Source: Rhabdornis inornatus
Lineage: Eukaryota; Chordata; Aves; Passeriformes; Rhabdornithidae
Reading direction: 5' to 3'
Length of the DNA: 64,000 nt
Assembly: GCA_013397075.1 (NCBI GenBank)
Contig: VWZS01002869.1
Span: 620,001-684,000 of the forward strand
The first letter of the stretch is position 1. The number at the start of each line of letters is the position of its first letter. Below, in pieces: positions 25,420 to 37,861 of this stretch. A program made the translations under genes and the position numbers. The notes under the pieces were generated by a model that had not been told where the DNA came from, did not search any database, and saw nothing but the letters and a program-made list of their open reading frames with translations.

Positions 25420-26739
25420 TGTCGTAGTTTGACCTGGGGAGGAAAAACTCAAAGAGGAGTTTTCTCTGTGAGTACTCCTCTGGGAGTTAATAGTGACCAA
25501 TTGGAGGCTGGTTTGGTCATTGACAGTGTGAAGAACCAATTGAAGAAAGTTAGTTTGCTCCATGAACACACATTTTGAAGCAGGTAATCCGGAACTGAGC
25601 CCTCTTGGCTTTTCCGGCAGCAGTGCAGGTAACAGGGCCCTGGCCTGGCTCCACTGCAGGCCTGTGGGCCTGGCAGGGGCCGGGCCAGGCCCCCTGTCTG
25701 GGGAGCTGGCATGTCCTGGCAGAGAGGGAGAGAAGGGGGGTGGCCATGGACAGTGACCAGAGAGACTCAAACTAATATAAAAATCCCAGCCGCTTCCCCC
25801 CCTTCTCCAGTGTGGCTGGTTTCTGAGACCCTGGCAAAGCTCCAGCACTGTAGCCTTGAGTTTTTTTCTTTTCTTTTCCTTTTGCAAAAATCTTAACTCT
25901 TTTAATGTTCAGATGAGACTTGCAGACTTTTTCAATCCTCCCTGGAGTGAAAAGGAAAAAGGAGATATTCTGAAGTCAGTGAAGCAAGAGCTAAGTCTTA
26001 AGTTTTTTAGATGGAAGGAGAATGAGGAGATGCTGTGAAAATGGCTGAAAATCCTTTTGTAAGATTGTAGGGATGAACTGATGTACTGAATATTCCTATA
26101 AACCATGGAGAAAAACATGGGGGGGGTTGGAAATGTTCCATTTGATAGATCATTTGACCAAAAGCACCTGTGTTGAGAATCTTTTGTCCCGAGGAAAGAA
26201 GGGGAGTCTTGGTTTTCTGAGGATGAAGCATGAACAGAGAGAAAAGAGATGAAGAGAACCTTTGCTTTGGAACATTTCATTCTTAAAAGTAATACCCCAT
26301 GTATTTTGACCATTGACCCACAAGTACAGCTTTGGGAAGGCTGTGGAGTTGGGAGGAGTGCCACGACTGCAGATACCGGGCGGATGCAGAATCGTGAAAG
26401 TGAAACCACGAGAAGACTGTTTTCTGCTTTCTTGTGGAAAAATCCCTATAGCCTAACAAGAGGAAGCTTCTCACTCCAAAGTGAACGGAAGAAGGGACTG
26501 TTTGAGTTGGGAATTAATTGAAGCAGTTTCTTGTATGTTTGTTCTGTTGTTATGAAGGTTGAGAAAGGGAAGGAAAGAGTGGCCTGACAATCTTATTCTG
26601 GATTTTTTTTTCCCCCTTTGTGTAGTTAATAAATTTCTTGTTATACCCTCTTAAGTTTTAGGCCTGCCTTGCTTCTACTCCTGGTTCTGTCTCACAACAG
26701 AAAATGAGTGTATTTTAGTTAACAGACCAAACCATGACA
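25420..26739 (+). mobile_element. Endogenous retrovirus LTR, about 1.32 kb, complete by its termini
   Basis: The element begins TGTCGTAGTTTG and ends CAAACCATGACA, an imperfect 12-base terminal inverted repeat with the TG...CA ends of retroviral LTRs. A TATA box (TATAAAAA) lies at 25776-25783. A polypyrimidine run follows near 25859, and an AATAAA signal lies at 26628-26633, about 110 bases before the 3' end. A perfect primer-binding site follows directly, so this is a 5' LTR on the + strand. The subfamily name cannot be given without a repeat library. Open frames in it on either strand look incidental. Confidence 0.88.
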
Positions 26740-27050
26740 TTATTTGGTGCATTGGCCGGGAAATCGAACTTAAGCCAAGACAGAGGTGAAAAGCAGAAAA
26801 TCTCTCTTACAGGGATTCAAGAAGCTGGATTCGGTAAAGAACAGATGGATCTCAGCAGCTGTGCTCTTTCACCAAGCAGTTGCCTCAGGGTGGCAGTTGA
26901 TGTTAAATTTTGTACAAAATTTCCTTTTCTTGTGTGAATTAAAGATATTGAAAGGGAGAGAGGTGACCTTTATTCTGGGACCCTCTTTTTCATTTGTTTG
27001 TGAGGATTTTGGAGATATTGAAGGCTCTTCAATTGGCTTACAAAACTAAA
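26740..27050 (+). mobile_element. Truncated retroviral leader next to the LTR; no gag/pol/env seen
   Basis: The LTR is followed by five bases and the primer-binding site, then by about 290 bases that look like a retroviral untranslated leader. No gag, pol or env coding sequence is recognisable, and no second LTR copy occurs downstream. The element is therefore a 5' fragment. Its 3' limit near 27050 is approximate. Confidence 0.55.
26745..26762 (+). other. Retroviral primer-binding site complementary to tRNA-Gly(GCC)
   Basis: The 18 bases starting TGGTGCATTGGCC are the exact reverse complement of the 3' end of vertebrate tRNA-Gly(GCC), including its CCA. The site sits five bases after the LTR terminus, the normal place for minus-strand DNA priming. 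It fixes the direction of the element and the LTR boundary. Confidence 0.9.
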
Positions 27051-27437
27051 ACCACACACCTGGCCTCAGCTGTAGAGTAAGTCTTCTGTTCCCATCTTCT
27101 TGGTGTCCATGAAATGCACCATCTTGTCAGCATAAGTTTCCACACTATTGCTCCCAAGCAGATAAGCTAAAGATATTTGAGGTGAAATGCCTCAGCAAGT
27201 AGCATTTATAAAGTGATTCCACAGGATTTTCTACAGTTATAACAGTTACTTAATTAAAGATTCACAATATTCATAACATCCATATCATAATCAATTCATA
27301 CACATACACACAGGCAAAAGGAGATCTATATCTGTGTGTGTAAAGGTACCCATCCAAATTTCTCCCTGGGTCCAGGGAAACACAACAAATCCCTTAGTGT
27401 TTCTCCACAGGTATGGATTGCACGTTGAGGAGAACAT

Positions 27438-27852
27438 GTGTGGGGTGGTATCAGCCTAGGCTTTGTCACCAACAAGGAGCAGCTGAGGGAGCTGGGGTTT
27501 TTTCACCTAGAGGAAAGGAGGCTCAGTTTCTACAATTCCCTGAAAGGAGGGCGTAGTGAGGTGGGGGTCAGCCTCTTCTCCCAGGTAACAAGTGATCGGA
27601 GGAGAGGAAATGGCCTCAAGTTGTCCCAGGAGAGGCTTTCACTGGATATGAGGAAAAATTCCTTCTCCAAAAGGGTTGTTAAGTACTGGAACAGGCTGCC
27701 CAGGGAAATGGTGGAATCACCATCCCTGGAGGTATTTAAAAGATGTGTATATGTGTCACTTAGGGACGTAGTTTAGTGATGGACTTGGCAATGCCTGGTA
27801 AACTGTTGGACTTCATGATCTTGGAAGTCTTTTCCAACATAAACGATTATAA
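27438..27852 (+). mobile_element. CR1 LINE 3' fragment, about 415 bp
   Basis: This copy extends further 5' than the others. It shows the GAGCTGGGGTTTTTTCACCTAGAGGAAAGGAGGCTC segment, CTGGAACAGGCTGCCCAGGGA, and a 3' end with TTGGACTTCATGATCTTGGAAGTCTTTTCCAAC. Two short open frames within it are remnants of non-coding 3' CR1 sequence. Confidence 0.94.
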
Positions 27853-28639
27853 GATTGTTCTCTACCTAGGCTGGCAGAGACAAAACGATAGTTTGCTGCT
27901 ACTTGTCAAAGTGATCAGCTATTTCTCCTTGCTGCCCTGGAGACTTCAGCTCAGTCCAGCTGCTGCCATGCTAGTGTTGAATATTATCTGTGTGTGAGTG
28001 CCAACGGAGTGTATTAGGAAAGAAATTGCCCTACCCGAGATGAGAGATTCATTTGATCCCTGAATTAGGATTGACTGTCTCAGTATCTAGTTTATTTGGG
28101 AAGAAATCAGACACGTTGATTTAAGCTAATCAAATAATTTCTGACAGAATGCTTCTTCCCTGCAAACTGTTGAATCAACAGAATAAAAAGGTTTCATGTG
28201 GATGTCTTTAATCTATTAAAGAAGTTGATAGAAACCTAGTAGGCAGCATGCAGAGAAACCCCCCCTCCCCAGCTAACCAAGCAGCCCCAGACAGAGAGCA
28301 GGGGAGCTGATGATGGTGGGATGGACAGGTTGCTGCATCCTCCATCAGGATGGTCCAGCAGAATCCAGGTCCTTTCTTGGGATGGAGTAGGTTTCCATCT
28401 GAAATGCTGTGTAAGAGCACAGAGCAGACACAAAACTTTGTATTTCTGAGAAGCAAAATTTGCTCCTTTTCTCAGATTTTGCACAAAAGCCAGCACTACT
28501 GGGAGCTGTGGGTAAGATGCTACTCCAGGCACAGATAATACTGATGTAAGTTTCTAGGAGAGAAATGCAAGGCTCAGCTCTAGGATGTTTAGCTTGAAAA
28601 AATTTTCCATCCAAGTGCAGATTATGCAGCGAGCTCACC

Positions 28640-29110
28640 CTTACTATATTCACTAGTGATTTGGGCAATGGAGTAGAAAGTGTATCCTTTAAGCATGCAG
28701 ATGACAAGTGAGGGGACTACAGGCTTTCTGGTAGACAGCATTAGATTCAAAGCAATTTACAGAAATTGGAGAAATGGTCTGAAAAAACCAGAATGCAATA
28801 CAATGAGGACAAATGCAGAATTTATGTTTGTAGGAGATTAATCAAAACTGTACAAACTGGACTATCTGCTTAGGCAGCAATACCGCAGTAAAGAAACAAA
28901 TGGCTGCTCAGAACACAAGCTGAACATCAGTCAGATGTGTTCTGCTGTTGTGAAGAGGGCAAACAGCAGAATGGGATGTAGAAATCAGAGCACAGGCTTC
29001 CAGGTAGGATGATTAACCCTACTGCTTTTGTAATGTGTCTCCAGGGGTGGCACGTCTGGTCCAATATTGCACTTCAAGAAGGAGGGGGACCTGCTGGGCA
29101 GGGAGCAGAA
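28640..29110 (+). mobile_element. Old CR1-family reverse-transcriptase remnant
   Basis: The same region as at 18260 can be followed: GATTTGGGCAATGGAGTAGAAAG, a GCAGATGACA core, AATTGGAGAAATGGTCTG, ACACAAGCTGAACATCAGTCAGATGTG and finally CTGGTCCAATATTGCACTTCAAGAAGG. No intact frame remains. It starts about 790 bases after a younger CR1 copy but is clearly older. Confidence 0.7.
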
Positions 29111-32100
29111 CAGAGTGCCCCTAGCTAGGACTAGATCAGGAAGGTGTCAGGCATGAGACAACTCATCCTTTGGGCACAGAGAAGCAGAGTAGTAGCTTGG
29201 TAGAGAGAGAAATTTAAAAAACATTGGAAAAACACCTGCTGGGACTGCCAAGGATATGACCCTGTCTGGGGTTGCAGATGGACTGTATGTCTTGAGGAGT
29301 TTCCTTCTACCCCATCTCCTGAAATGCCATGGGAAAACCCCCTTGGAATCATGATAGAGGATTTCAGGGGAGACCATCATCCCGCTGCATGCACCAAGAC
29401 AGTCCCTCAGAGAGGGGACATGTCTGTGGTCAGGCCTTTGCAGTGACTGTGCCATGAAAGCCAATGGATTAGACACTGCTGGGGTGGATTAAGCTGGCTC
29501 TGAAGTCAGTGGCAATGCACCAGTTTAGACCTCCTTAGAATACGATGTGCAGTACCTCATAAAAGTCTGGTTAGAGATCCCCTCCTCAGATCCCAGCAGG
29601 CCATCAGTCATGGCAATGTGAAGCAGGAGAGTTGTATGTTGGCAAAATGCAGAGTAGTGGGTAAAAAGCCTTACCCCAACCAGCCTAAATATGCAGAGCA
29701 TTGCATTTCCTATATCCCTTAACATATTGTATCATTTCATTTTATCAGCAGCCACTAAGCAGTTCCCTTTTAAAAAATAAAAAGCCAAGGTCAAGCACAG
29801 AGAACTTTTTCTAACTGTCTTTTTTTTCTGTCATCTTCTATCCCATGGTGATGTGATTTCTTCTTTCAGTAATAGGTTCTCTATTATTGAAAATCTCGAT
29901 AAATACAATAGAATGACATTCACATTTAACAAAGTTCTGGTGTTTTAGCTGAAACTTGTGCCCTGATGGAGACAAATATGATACATCAGCTTACAGCAGA
30001 GCCCTGCAGCTGACTAGGCGTGGTAAGCCCAGTGCTCTGGTAATTCAAGTCCTGCAAAGCTCAGAGAGAGATCCTGAAGCACTTGGTGGAAGGTGGCATA
30101 GAAAGGCAAAGCAAGAGGAAGTCTCTGCAGAGAACAGCACCTCCCTTTCATATATTTGATTTAGATGAGAACAAAATAGCCAGAGAGAAAAAAAAGGTGA
30201 AAAAAAAGACGAAGTATGAATTCCGCAGGTTCAGTTTGCATGAATTATCTCTTTGAAGGCTATTTTAGCAATCTGCACCTCCACTCAGTCTGAATTGTTG
30301 GAGATCCGTTTAATTGTCTGGTGATAATAATAAGCATCATTTAAATAGCACAAAACTCATTCAAATGCAGGGAAACTGCATGTCTCTCAGGGGGAGGCTG
30401 GCAGAGCTGCCTCTGCAAGGGGCAACCAGAGGAAGCTGCATTCATGCTGACAGAGCAGCTTCTCTGTCATGAGGGATAGAATGGGAAGTGCTTGGGATGA
30501 GGGGCCTGAACACCTTCCCTGTTGTACAGCTCTCTGCCTGATAAAAAGGGAATTTGCTTGGAAAAATGCAAGACCTTTGACTCTGTGGTTAAGGGATGAT
30601 TTGCAGGGCATTTCCTTTTGGATTTCTGCTTTTGTCTCTTTTGTCAGGCAACATCCTCATTTCAATCTGAGTGAAAATTACTTCTGCTTATTTCTTTATA
30701 ATACTAAAATTCTACCTGATAATTTCAGGTACCTGTTTACCTTACCGGAAACAAGTGCTAAACAACTGCAAACAACCAATGCAAACGACTAATTCACCAA
30801 TTCATCATTTCAGTGACTGTATGAAAAAAAGAATTAGATGATCTTGGGAGATAAATCCTACTTTCGAAATATGAAGTGTGTCCTAAATGGCTGAGCTCCC
30901 TTCCCTGTCTTGTTTGTGCTCCTCTTGGCACCAGCCCTGCTGGAAAAGGCTCATTTCCAAAGCACAAGTGTAATTGCTGGAGGTGGGAACTGAGGGGGAT
31001 AGGGGTGCAGGTAGGAGCAGACATGGATGGTGCTGGTAGCAGGACCACACAGGGTTCTTCTGCCAATAGCCAGGCAGGGCTCGTGAGGGAACAGTATCTG
31101 GCTAATAAGAAGGCTCATCTTTGGCTGCATATATTAAATTAATGTGTTGAGGGCTGTGATGCTACAAGTCACTTTCTGAAGACAAAGCCTTATTAGGGTG
31201 ACCAAAGGCAAAGGGCAGGCTTTCCTTCATGTGCCACAGCATCCTGCAAACAAATTACAAGAGCAACAGCACCACAAGAGAATATATCTTCAGTGACTGA
31301 AAACTTGCTTGTACAGGGGAAGCCACATCAGCAGCATCCTTTGCTGAATCCTCTACTGACACATTACTGAACACCAAGGAGGCTGCTTTGTCTTGGAGCT
31401 GAAAAAACCCAACAAAATAACAAGGCAGAAAATTGCCCCTCTCTGTTTTCAGTCCCACTGAACAAGGTCATTTTCAGGAAATGGTCTATTACCTAAAACA
31501 ATTATGGCTGTTGTCACATCTCCAATGAATTTAGTTTGGTTTTTAGTGTCTGCTGGGAAAACTTTAACTGGTGCAGCTTCTGTGTTTAGGGCCACTTCAT
31601 AGCTGGGTGTTCCTGTGGGGCTTTTTATTCACCAGCTTACACTCTTGGCAGTGCTGCACCAGAGTACCTGAGCACATCCTGGCTTTGAGCAGATTAATTG
31701 TCCCATTGTCTTTCCTCTCCCTATTTCCCATGGGGCAACACACCTTCTGAAAGTTCAGTCATCATCTAAGGGCTGCAGTAGATTTATCTTCTATGCCCTG
31801 TAGTCGATGAGCACCAATTCACTTCCAGGACTAATATTAGGCATAAAATAGTGTCTCAGATCCATATGGGCTATTTTTGGAACTCTGTTGAACTACTTTT
31901 GCTCAGCTGATGTGGCAGCAGCACTGCTTATATTCCAGATAATATATGTAATTTTCCTAAGGTAAAATATCCCTTTCCAAAAGTTTTCATTATCAGTCTC
32001 TATTTCCTACATAATTAGATGACAGCATATAACTGTGATTAATTTAGAGTTACAGTGCATTTAGGGATTAAAAAATGCTATCCTTACCATTCTGTCTCAG

Positions 32101-35100
32101 GGAAGAAATATGAAGGGAGGACTGGAGTTGATTTCCCCATGTGATGAAGATACACAATATCATTCTCGACAGAACAGAGCATCTCCCAGTGGGTGGCCTG
32201 ATAACAATGGTAATTAGGTATTCAATCACACACAGAGTAAGATCAGCCAAACAAATGCACGTCTGCTAAGGGAAATAACCCATGCGAAGATTATGTGTTT
32301 GCTGAACCAAAAGTAAAACATATAATGAAAGCTCTTAAGACTCTGGAGCCTAACCCTTGCCCAACAAAATGTCTGTTTTCCTGCATAATTACCAATCAGA
32401 GCCATCTCTACTGCACCACACCGCGTGCTGTCATGCCTGAAGGTCTGATTCTGAAAGGGGTCTTTCACTCATGCCTGTGGATTTTAGGTCAGGTTTTGCA
32501 AAATGAGGATGGCCCCTGTGCTGGTTTGTGGACCCTCATGCCTGCAAAGCCTAATTACAGTTCAGTTCAGCAGTGATGCTGAGATAGAACAAAAAGCCCT
32601 GCTATGAACTCTTCAACCCCAGTGTCGACAGAAGCCAATAGCCAGCCCATCTGGAGGAGAGACATTGTCTGGAACCAGCCACAAAGTAAAATACAAATAC
32701 TGGGCGTTGTTCTCCACTTCTGTATTTCAGACTGGAAGTTTTTGAATGAGGTTGTGTGGCCCAGGTGGACAAACCCATCAGTCATCCTGTGCATCCTGTT
32801 CACCCTGCCACCACAGAAGGAAGAATACCATATGAAAAGATGATCCTATTTGTGTCATACACTGTGTGATAACTGGCTTTGGCTATAGTAAAAATTTTCA
32901 AGAGGAAATATTTAATTAATAATCCTGCCACCAACTCATTCCAGTTTCCTTTCTATACAGTGACCAACATTAATACATTCACATGAACTCTACAGAATTT
33001 TATTATGTCAGGGAAAATGTCAGCCCCTCTGAACAATTAATCCAGCCTGCCTGGAAGGCTGTTGAAATACAAGGTGAGTGGTGTCTCTTTGGAAACCATT
33101 GCTGGAGACCAGCTTCAGCTGGTGCCTGGTTGCTGGGAACAGTGAGTGAAGCACAACTCCACAGCAGGAACCCATGTGCAGCCTTAGTGCCATTCCCAAC
33201 CAATCTACCTCTGCTCTTGTCCTCTTGCCCCCAGCCAGTCCCCACTACTGCTCACCATAAGCCCTGGAGCCCACACACCCACAGAAAGAGTCATCATCTG
33301 TCACAACAGGGCCATAAAGCCAACACAATATTAAGAAAACTGGTCTGGCCTCAGTCAGATCACTTACCCAACACATCCCATGATTGCACAAGCACTGGGG
33401 TTGTTGAAAATGTGTGGTTTAGGATGACAGGAGCAAGGTGGTGCTGCCAGCTATTTCAACTGCAGCGTGCAATTAGAGTCACTTAAGCTGTCTGTGGAAC
33501 TACAGGGTATTTTGATTTCCCTCCAATGCTTGTAGAGAGGAGAAGGGTGAGGACAGCCTTAAAGAACAAAAAGCCCTTTGTTTTTGTGAAGGATCACAAT
33601 GGTCCCACAGTGGGCAGACTTAAGAGGTCCATGGACATGAGGCAGAGAAATGGCAGGTAAAGAGGAAAGGTCCACAGACGGAGTTGCAAGTCACACAGCA
33701 AAATCATCCCTTATCCATAGAGATCCCAAATGAGGCCAGATAAGCCATCTAAACATGTGGTCCTTGTTAGTTTATTCTCAATTTCCCTAGTGCCTGACAT
33801 GAGTCCCAGTCGCATGGCTGCGATTGAAGCCAGTGTTTCCAAAGGTCTCTGTGCAATGAGGAGCTGCTGTAGCCATGGAGAAAGACACAGGGAGGATGCA
33901 GGGCTGCAGTAGCCACAAGATCTCACCAGCTGATGATCAGACAAGATTTGGGTAAGCTAAGAAGCATATCTCTATCTCCATGAAAAGCAGCTCTGTATGA
34001 GTTGACATTCTATTAGTCACCATCTCTCAAGATTGGTCTGAAAATGTGTGTTTTATTTTCTTCTCTTCTCTTCTCCTGTCCAGAGTTAGAAATGCAGAGG
34101 TGCCCCCAGTGCCTGCTTGAGACCACAGTGCACAAAATCCTTGGCAGGTCAGGGTCACGGCACTAGGAAAGCCCATTTCTGCTTTACCTCAGGCACTGCC
34201 ACTGCCAAAGAAGAATAAAAACCAGCCACTGCTGCACAGGTTCCCCATTGCTCAGGGGTATAATGGATTAAGCAGTGAATGCATTAAATGATCCCTAACT
34301 ATAATTAGCTCCCTCTGTGCTTGTAACGCTACAGCCTCATACAAATGGTTTCTAATGACACATGCAGTGCCTAGGAGCAGGGTAATAGCTATTTAAACAG
34401 TTGCTGATCCTTGAGCTGGTACATGACAGTGTATTTTACAATTATTGAGAAACTTTGGACATTTTTTAAAAGTGCATTGACCTAGAGAAAAGCTTGGTTA
34501 GATGAGAGCAGAGAGGGTGCCCTTTTCCCTAATGGTAACAGATAGATAATGATCTAGTTGTCAGACATTACTTCTGCCCTAGTCATGATTGTCCCCGTTA
34601 CCACTCTTTCCCTGCAGTATGATTAGCAAAACAGATAGCCAGCTCCCAAATCCTGCCCAGTGCACGCACTCAAGGAGAGTCAAGACACTCTTCTGAAAAA
34701 CACTCCTCTATGAACATACATACATAATGTTCAGGCATGAAAGCTTGCTCATTTAGTACTGCATCATAAACTCATCAGTGAGTAAAGACCCATCAAATGT
34801 ACCCAGACAGAAAGGCTGCTGGCCACACTGGGCAGCTGGAGCCTCTGTGCATGGACCAGGTTGCAAGCTCAAGGGCTCAAGACTGCAGTTTCAAAATTCA
34901 AGATGCAACGACTGTTTTTAAATAATAATAATGTCTTTTGATCTTGTTCCTCGAGCTAAGGATAATAATGAGATTTTTATTCAAGAACAGTCTTTTGGCT
35001 CAAGAAGCACAGAAAACTGCAGATCTTGTGAATTATGAAGCCCAAAAGCAAAAGCTCAAAATAAAACAAGTTTGCGATTTCAGCTACTCCAGTAATAACC

Positions 35101-36313
35101 AGCCAACACACTGTAGATATTTTACACCAAAAATAAACAGAAAGTATGTCACAGTTTCTGAAAAGCACATCGTGCCAAAAGAAACATTCATTTATTTCAT
35201 GAGATTAAATTTGTGCTCTGTTAGAAATTTGATTTTAATGAAGACAGTGTGTCATAACACTTCACCTGACCTTGAAATGACAACATACCTTATTCACTTC
35301 GGTGATCAGGTTTCACTTCACAGGAAATGGAGAATAAATTTAATTTCATCTTTTCTAAGCACATGCACTCACACATACATGCTAATTTAAATGTGATTTT
35401 CTGCTATTTGAATACTGCAGGTCTGCCTCAGCACACAGAGCTGCTGCCAGCAAAGCCTGATCTGCCCACTGAAGGCAAGACAGTGTGAATGACAGAGGGC
35501 AAAAGTGGACTCCTCCAGCCACCCTGTTCTAAGAGCTGACACTTGAGCCAGTAACTGAGGTTTTCTACCAGTTTCCTAATTCACGGCCACATGGAGCCTC
35601 AGTCAGACAGGGAGTGAGTTTATATGGCTGCAAAGCCATACTAAAACCTGCTTCACTGCAAGGAAGACATAAATACATTTCATTTGAGCTCTTTGCTCAA
35701 AGCAATATCAGAGGGAGAAGCAGAATTGCAGGTTTTCAGGTAAGCAGTATTTCTCCATTTTCAATTTGGAGGGCTCAAGATTGTGGTGAAGAACCGATCA
35801 GCAGTTCAAGAAAGCCAGTTGGGGATAAATCAAATATTCTAGTAAATTTGTCTAACATGATATGAAATATACTGGAGAGGCATAAATGTGGGTGACAGTG
35901 GTATCACTGAGCAGCAGAAGAGAGAGAAAACATGCACACCCCTAGCTTTTGTGATTGTAAATCTGGATTGGTTTAAAACAAGCTTGACAGCTTTTACCTA
36001 GTGCATCTTTGACTGCAGAGCTTCTTTACCAGATCTAATATTCATGTTAAGAAGCATTAGCATTTTAACTAAATTGTGGGGACACTTTTCAAATTTCCCT
36101 CTGAAGTGCTTCTGAATAACAAAGAGATAATTATCTTGCTGACTTGTTATGATCAAATAATGCTTGTTGTGTCCCAGCTTTAATGACTGGGTTTGTCAGA
36201 GCAAATTGGTCATATCCACCAGTTATTGGGAGAATAAAGAGTCGTACAGGTAACATGTTAAATACTGTGAACTGAATCACATTTTCCAAGACTGAATAAG
36301 GTACAATTCTGTC
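29111..36313. other. No gene seen; unique sequence upstream of the receptor gene
   Basis: About 7 kb without a recognisable repeat or exon. Frames of 167 codons (32983-33486) and 150 codons (34938-35390) were read and show no domain, signal or membrane pattern. A (TTCTC)n patch lies near 34060. Leader exons of the receptor may be here but cannot be pointed to. 27853-28639 and 36499-37187 are also empty. Confidence 0.5.
34255..34500. promoter_or_regulatory. Candidate conserved non-coding element
   Basis: A repeat-free stretch with TAATTAGC, ATTTAAACAG and CAATTATTGAG motifs, about 3.5 kb upstream of the receptor. Enhancer-like composition is the only support. Confidence 0.2.
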
Positions 36314-36498
36314 TTTTTTCCAAGTTTGTTTTTTTGTTTGTTTGGTTTTTTTTGTTTTGTTTTGTTTGTTTGGGTTTGTTGTTTTTTTTGGGGGGGGGGT
36401 TGGGTTTGTTTGTTTGTTTGTTTTTGTTTTGTTTTTAGGGTTTTTTTGGGTTTTTTTGTTTGTTTGTTTTGGTTTTTGTTTTTTTTTGTTTTTTAATG
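36314..36498. repeat. Strand-biased T/G low-complexity tract, about 180 bp
   Basis: Almost only T and G occur on the + strand, in TTTG, GTTT and T-run units, with a run of at least nine G near 36392. It lies about 1.4 kb upstream of the receptor start. A frame of F, V and G residues is an artefact of it. Confidence 0.95.
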
Positions 36499-37187
36499 TG
36501 TTGATTTCACCCTGGATGTTTAATGTAGCACTGGTTTAGTTTAAAGATGCTGTTCCTGGGACAAGAGAGAGGATCTAGGCTTGATAATACTCTGTCTAGC
36601 ACTTTATGAAGTTTCTTTAAAATATTTTCTCACATGGAATTGGTTAGAATCTGGAAGAGTGGTACTCGCCTGAGGTGCTGAAGATACACGGTGGCACAGC
36701 TCTTGCCTCACTTGAGATATCCAGGGCTGAACTAGTCACCCTGGACTACCTTTTGTATCGATGGAAAGAAATAGGTATGACAAAAGAGTAAGTAATTTAT
36801 CTTAGAAACCTCAGTTGTGGGCAGATACATCATGTCTTGAAGGAACTTACTTCTCTCCTTTGGTGATAAAGCAGGGCTTAGGAGGACTGGCTCCAATTTA
36901 AGCATCTAACTTTCTGGTACCTGAAGTTAGATGATTTTCATGCTTGGTTACTATTTTTTCAGGTTAAAATACTGCCAAGAAATGTTATGTCTTGAACTCC
37001 CTGTGGAGAGATCCAAACATGCTATGTCAGACAAGAAATAATTTCAGAGACTAGTCTACCTAGCTCCAATTGGCACAGAATAGGAACCAAGATCACCGCA
37101 TTCCTGACACACTTTCCATTTTCCTTCTGCCCTTTGAGAAACAGTCTTTAATAATTTAGATCAGTTTTATGCCACTATGGAGCTTGA

Positions 37188-37266
37188 TTTTAAAAAAATA
37201 AACCAAACCAAAACAACCCCTCTCCCCCCAAAAAACAACTCTCAAAAAAACCGAAACCAAAACATT
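37188..37266. repeat. A/C-rich low-complexity tract
   Basis: A-runs, ACC/AAC units and a C6 run dominate about 80 bases. Its strand bias is opposite to the T/G tract at 36314, so the two could pair if both were transcribed or single-stranded. Confidence 0.85.
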
Positions 37267-37829
37267 TACACTAGTTTTATACTCTGATGACTCCAAGAGA
37301 ATAAAATCACGTTCAGGGCACAATATGTCAGGTTATGGGAGCATCAGGTCCTGAGATCTGTGACTAAACCTAACATCTTTTGGCTTTCATGAAAGCAGAA
37401 CGACCTCTGTTCCATGAGCACAAAACATTGATTAGGTCAGATTAATGAAGATAATATATGGATATGGTTCTACTTCTGAAAGGTTAAGATTAGTTCACAG
37501 TTTTGCAAAATCTAAGCCCAAACTCCCTCTGGTTCTCTAAATGTGTGCTTCCTACTCCTGAAGATTTGCAGATAAGCAGTAATTGTCTACTTCAATGAAG
37601 GAGGCTAAACAAAGAAAGAGTAAAATTAATAATTATCAAAATTAAATGTAAAAGACAGGAAAGGGTGAAATTAAACATTTTAATGGTGTTATCTAGGTCA
37701 GACTGGATATGTCAGCAAATCCTCATTTCCTCTCACTACTGTGCCTCCTCCAACATACAAAATTTTCTCCAACGACAAGAAGGTTTAACTGACAACATTT
37801 GTTCCAACAAATCAATTAAAACTAAACAT

Positions 37830-37861
37830 CTGATTTTTGTCTTAAGGAGACTTCTGCAAAC
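37830..37861 (+). promoter_or_regulatory. Probable splice acceptor and 5' leader of the OXGR1-type gene
   Basis: A short T-rich stretch ends in CTTAAG with AG at 37845-37846, 15 bases before the start codon. OXGR1 genes usually carry non-coding 5' exons spliced to one coding exon, so this is a reasonable acceptor. The bases AAGGAGA just after it are also present after the acceptor of the upstream pseudogene. The polypyrimidine run is weak, so an unspliced leader is possible. In that case an upstream frame beginning at 37665 would overlap the start codon. Confidence 0.45.

Noticed and set aside
25309..25887. 192-codon minus-strand open frame
   Set aside because: It runs antisense through the 5' half of the LTR and ends in low-complexity sequence. 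It is not a retroviral protein.
25909..26409. 166-codon minus-strand open frame
   Set aside because: Antisense to the LTR between its TATA box and poly(A) signal, with Ser/Phe-rich chance composition.
26745..26762. Possible tRNA-Gly gene
   Set aside because: Only the 18 bases complementary to the 3' end exist, without the rest of a cloverleaf. The position after an LTR makes it a primer-binding site.
32983..33486. 167-codon plus-strand open frame
   Set aside because: No recognisable family, His/Pro/Trp-rich chance composition and no support for splicing or a promoter.
34938..35390. 150-codon plus-strand open frame
   Set aside because: AT-rich codon composition without domain signals; nothing separates it from random sequence.
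36342..36539. 66-codon F/V/G-rich frame
   Set aside because: Translation of the T/G low-complexity tract.
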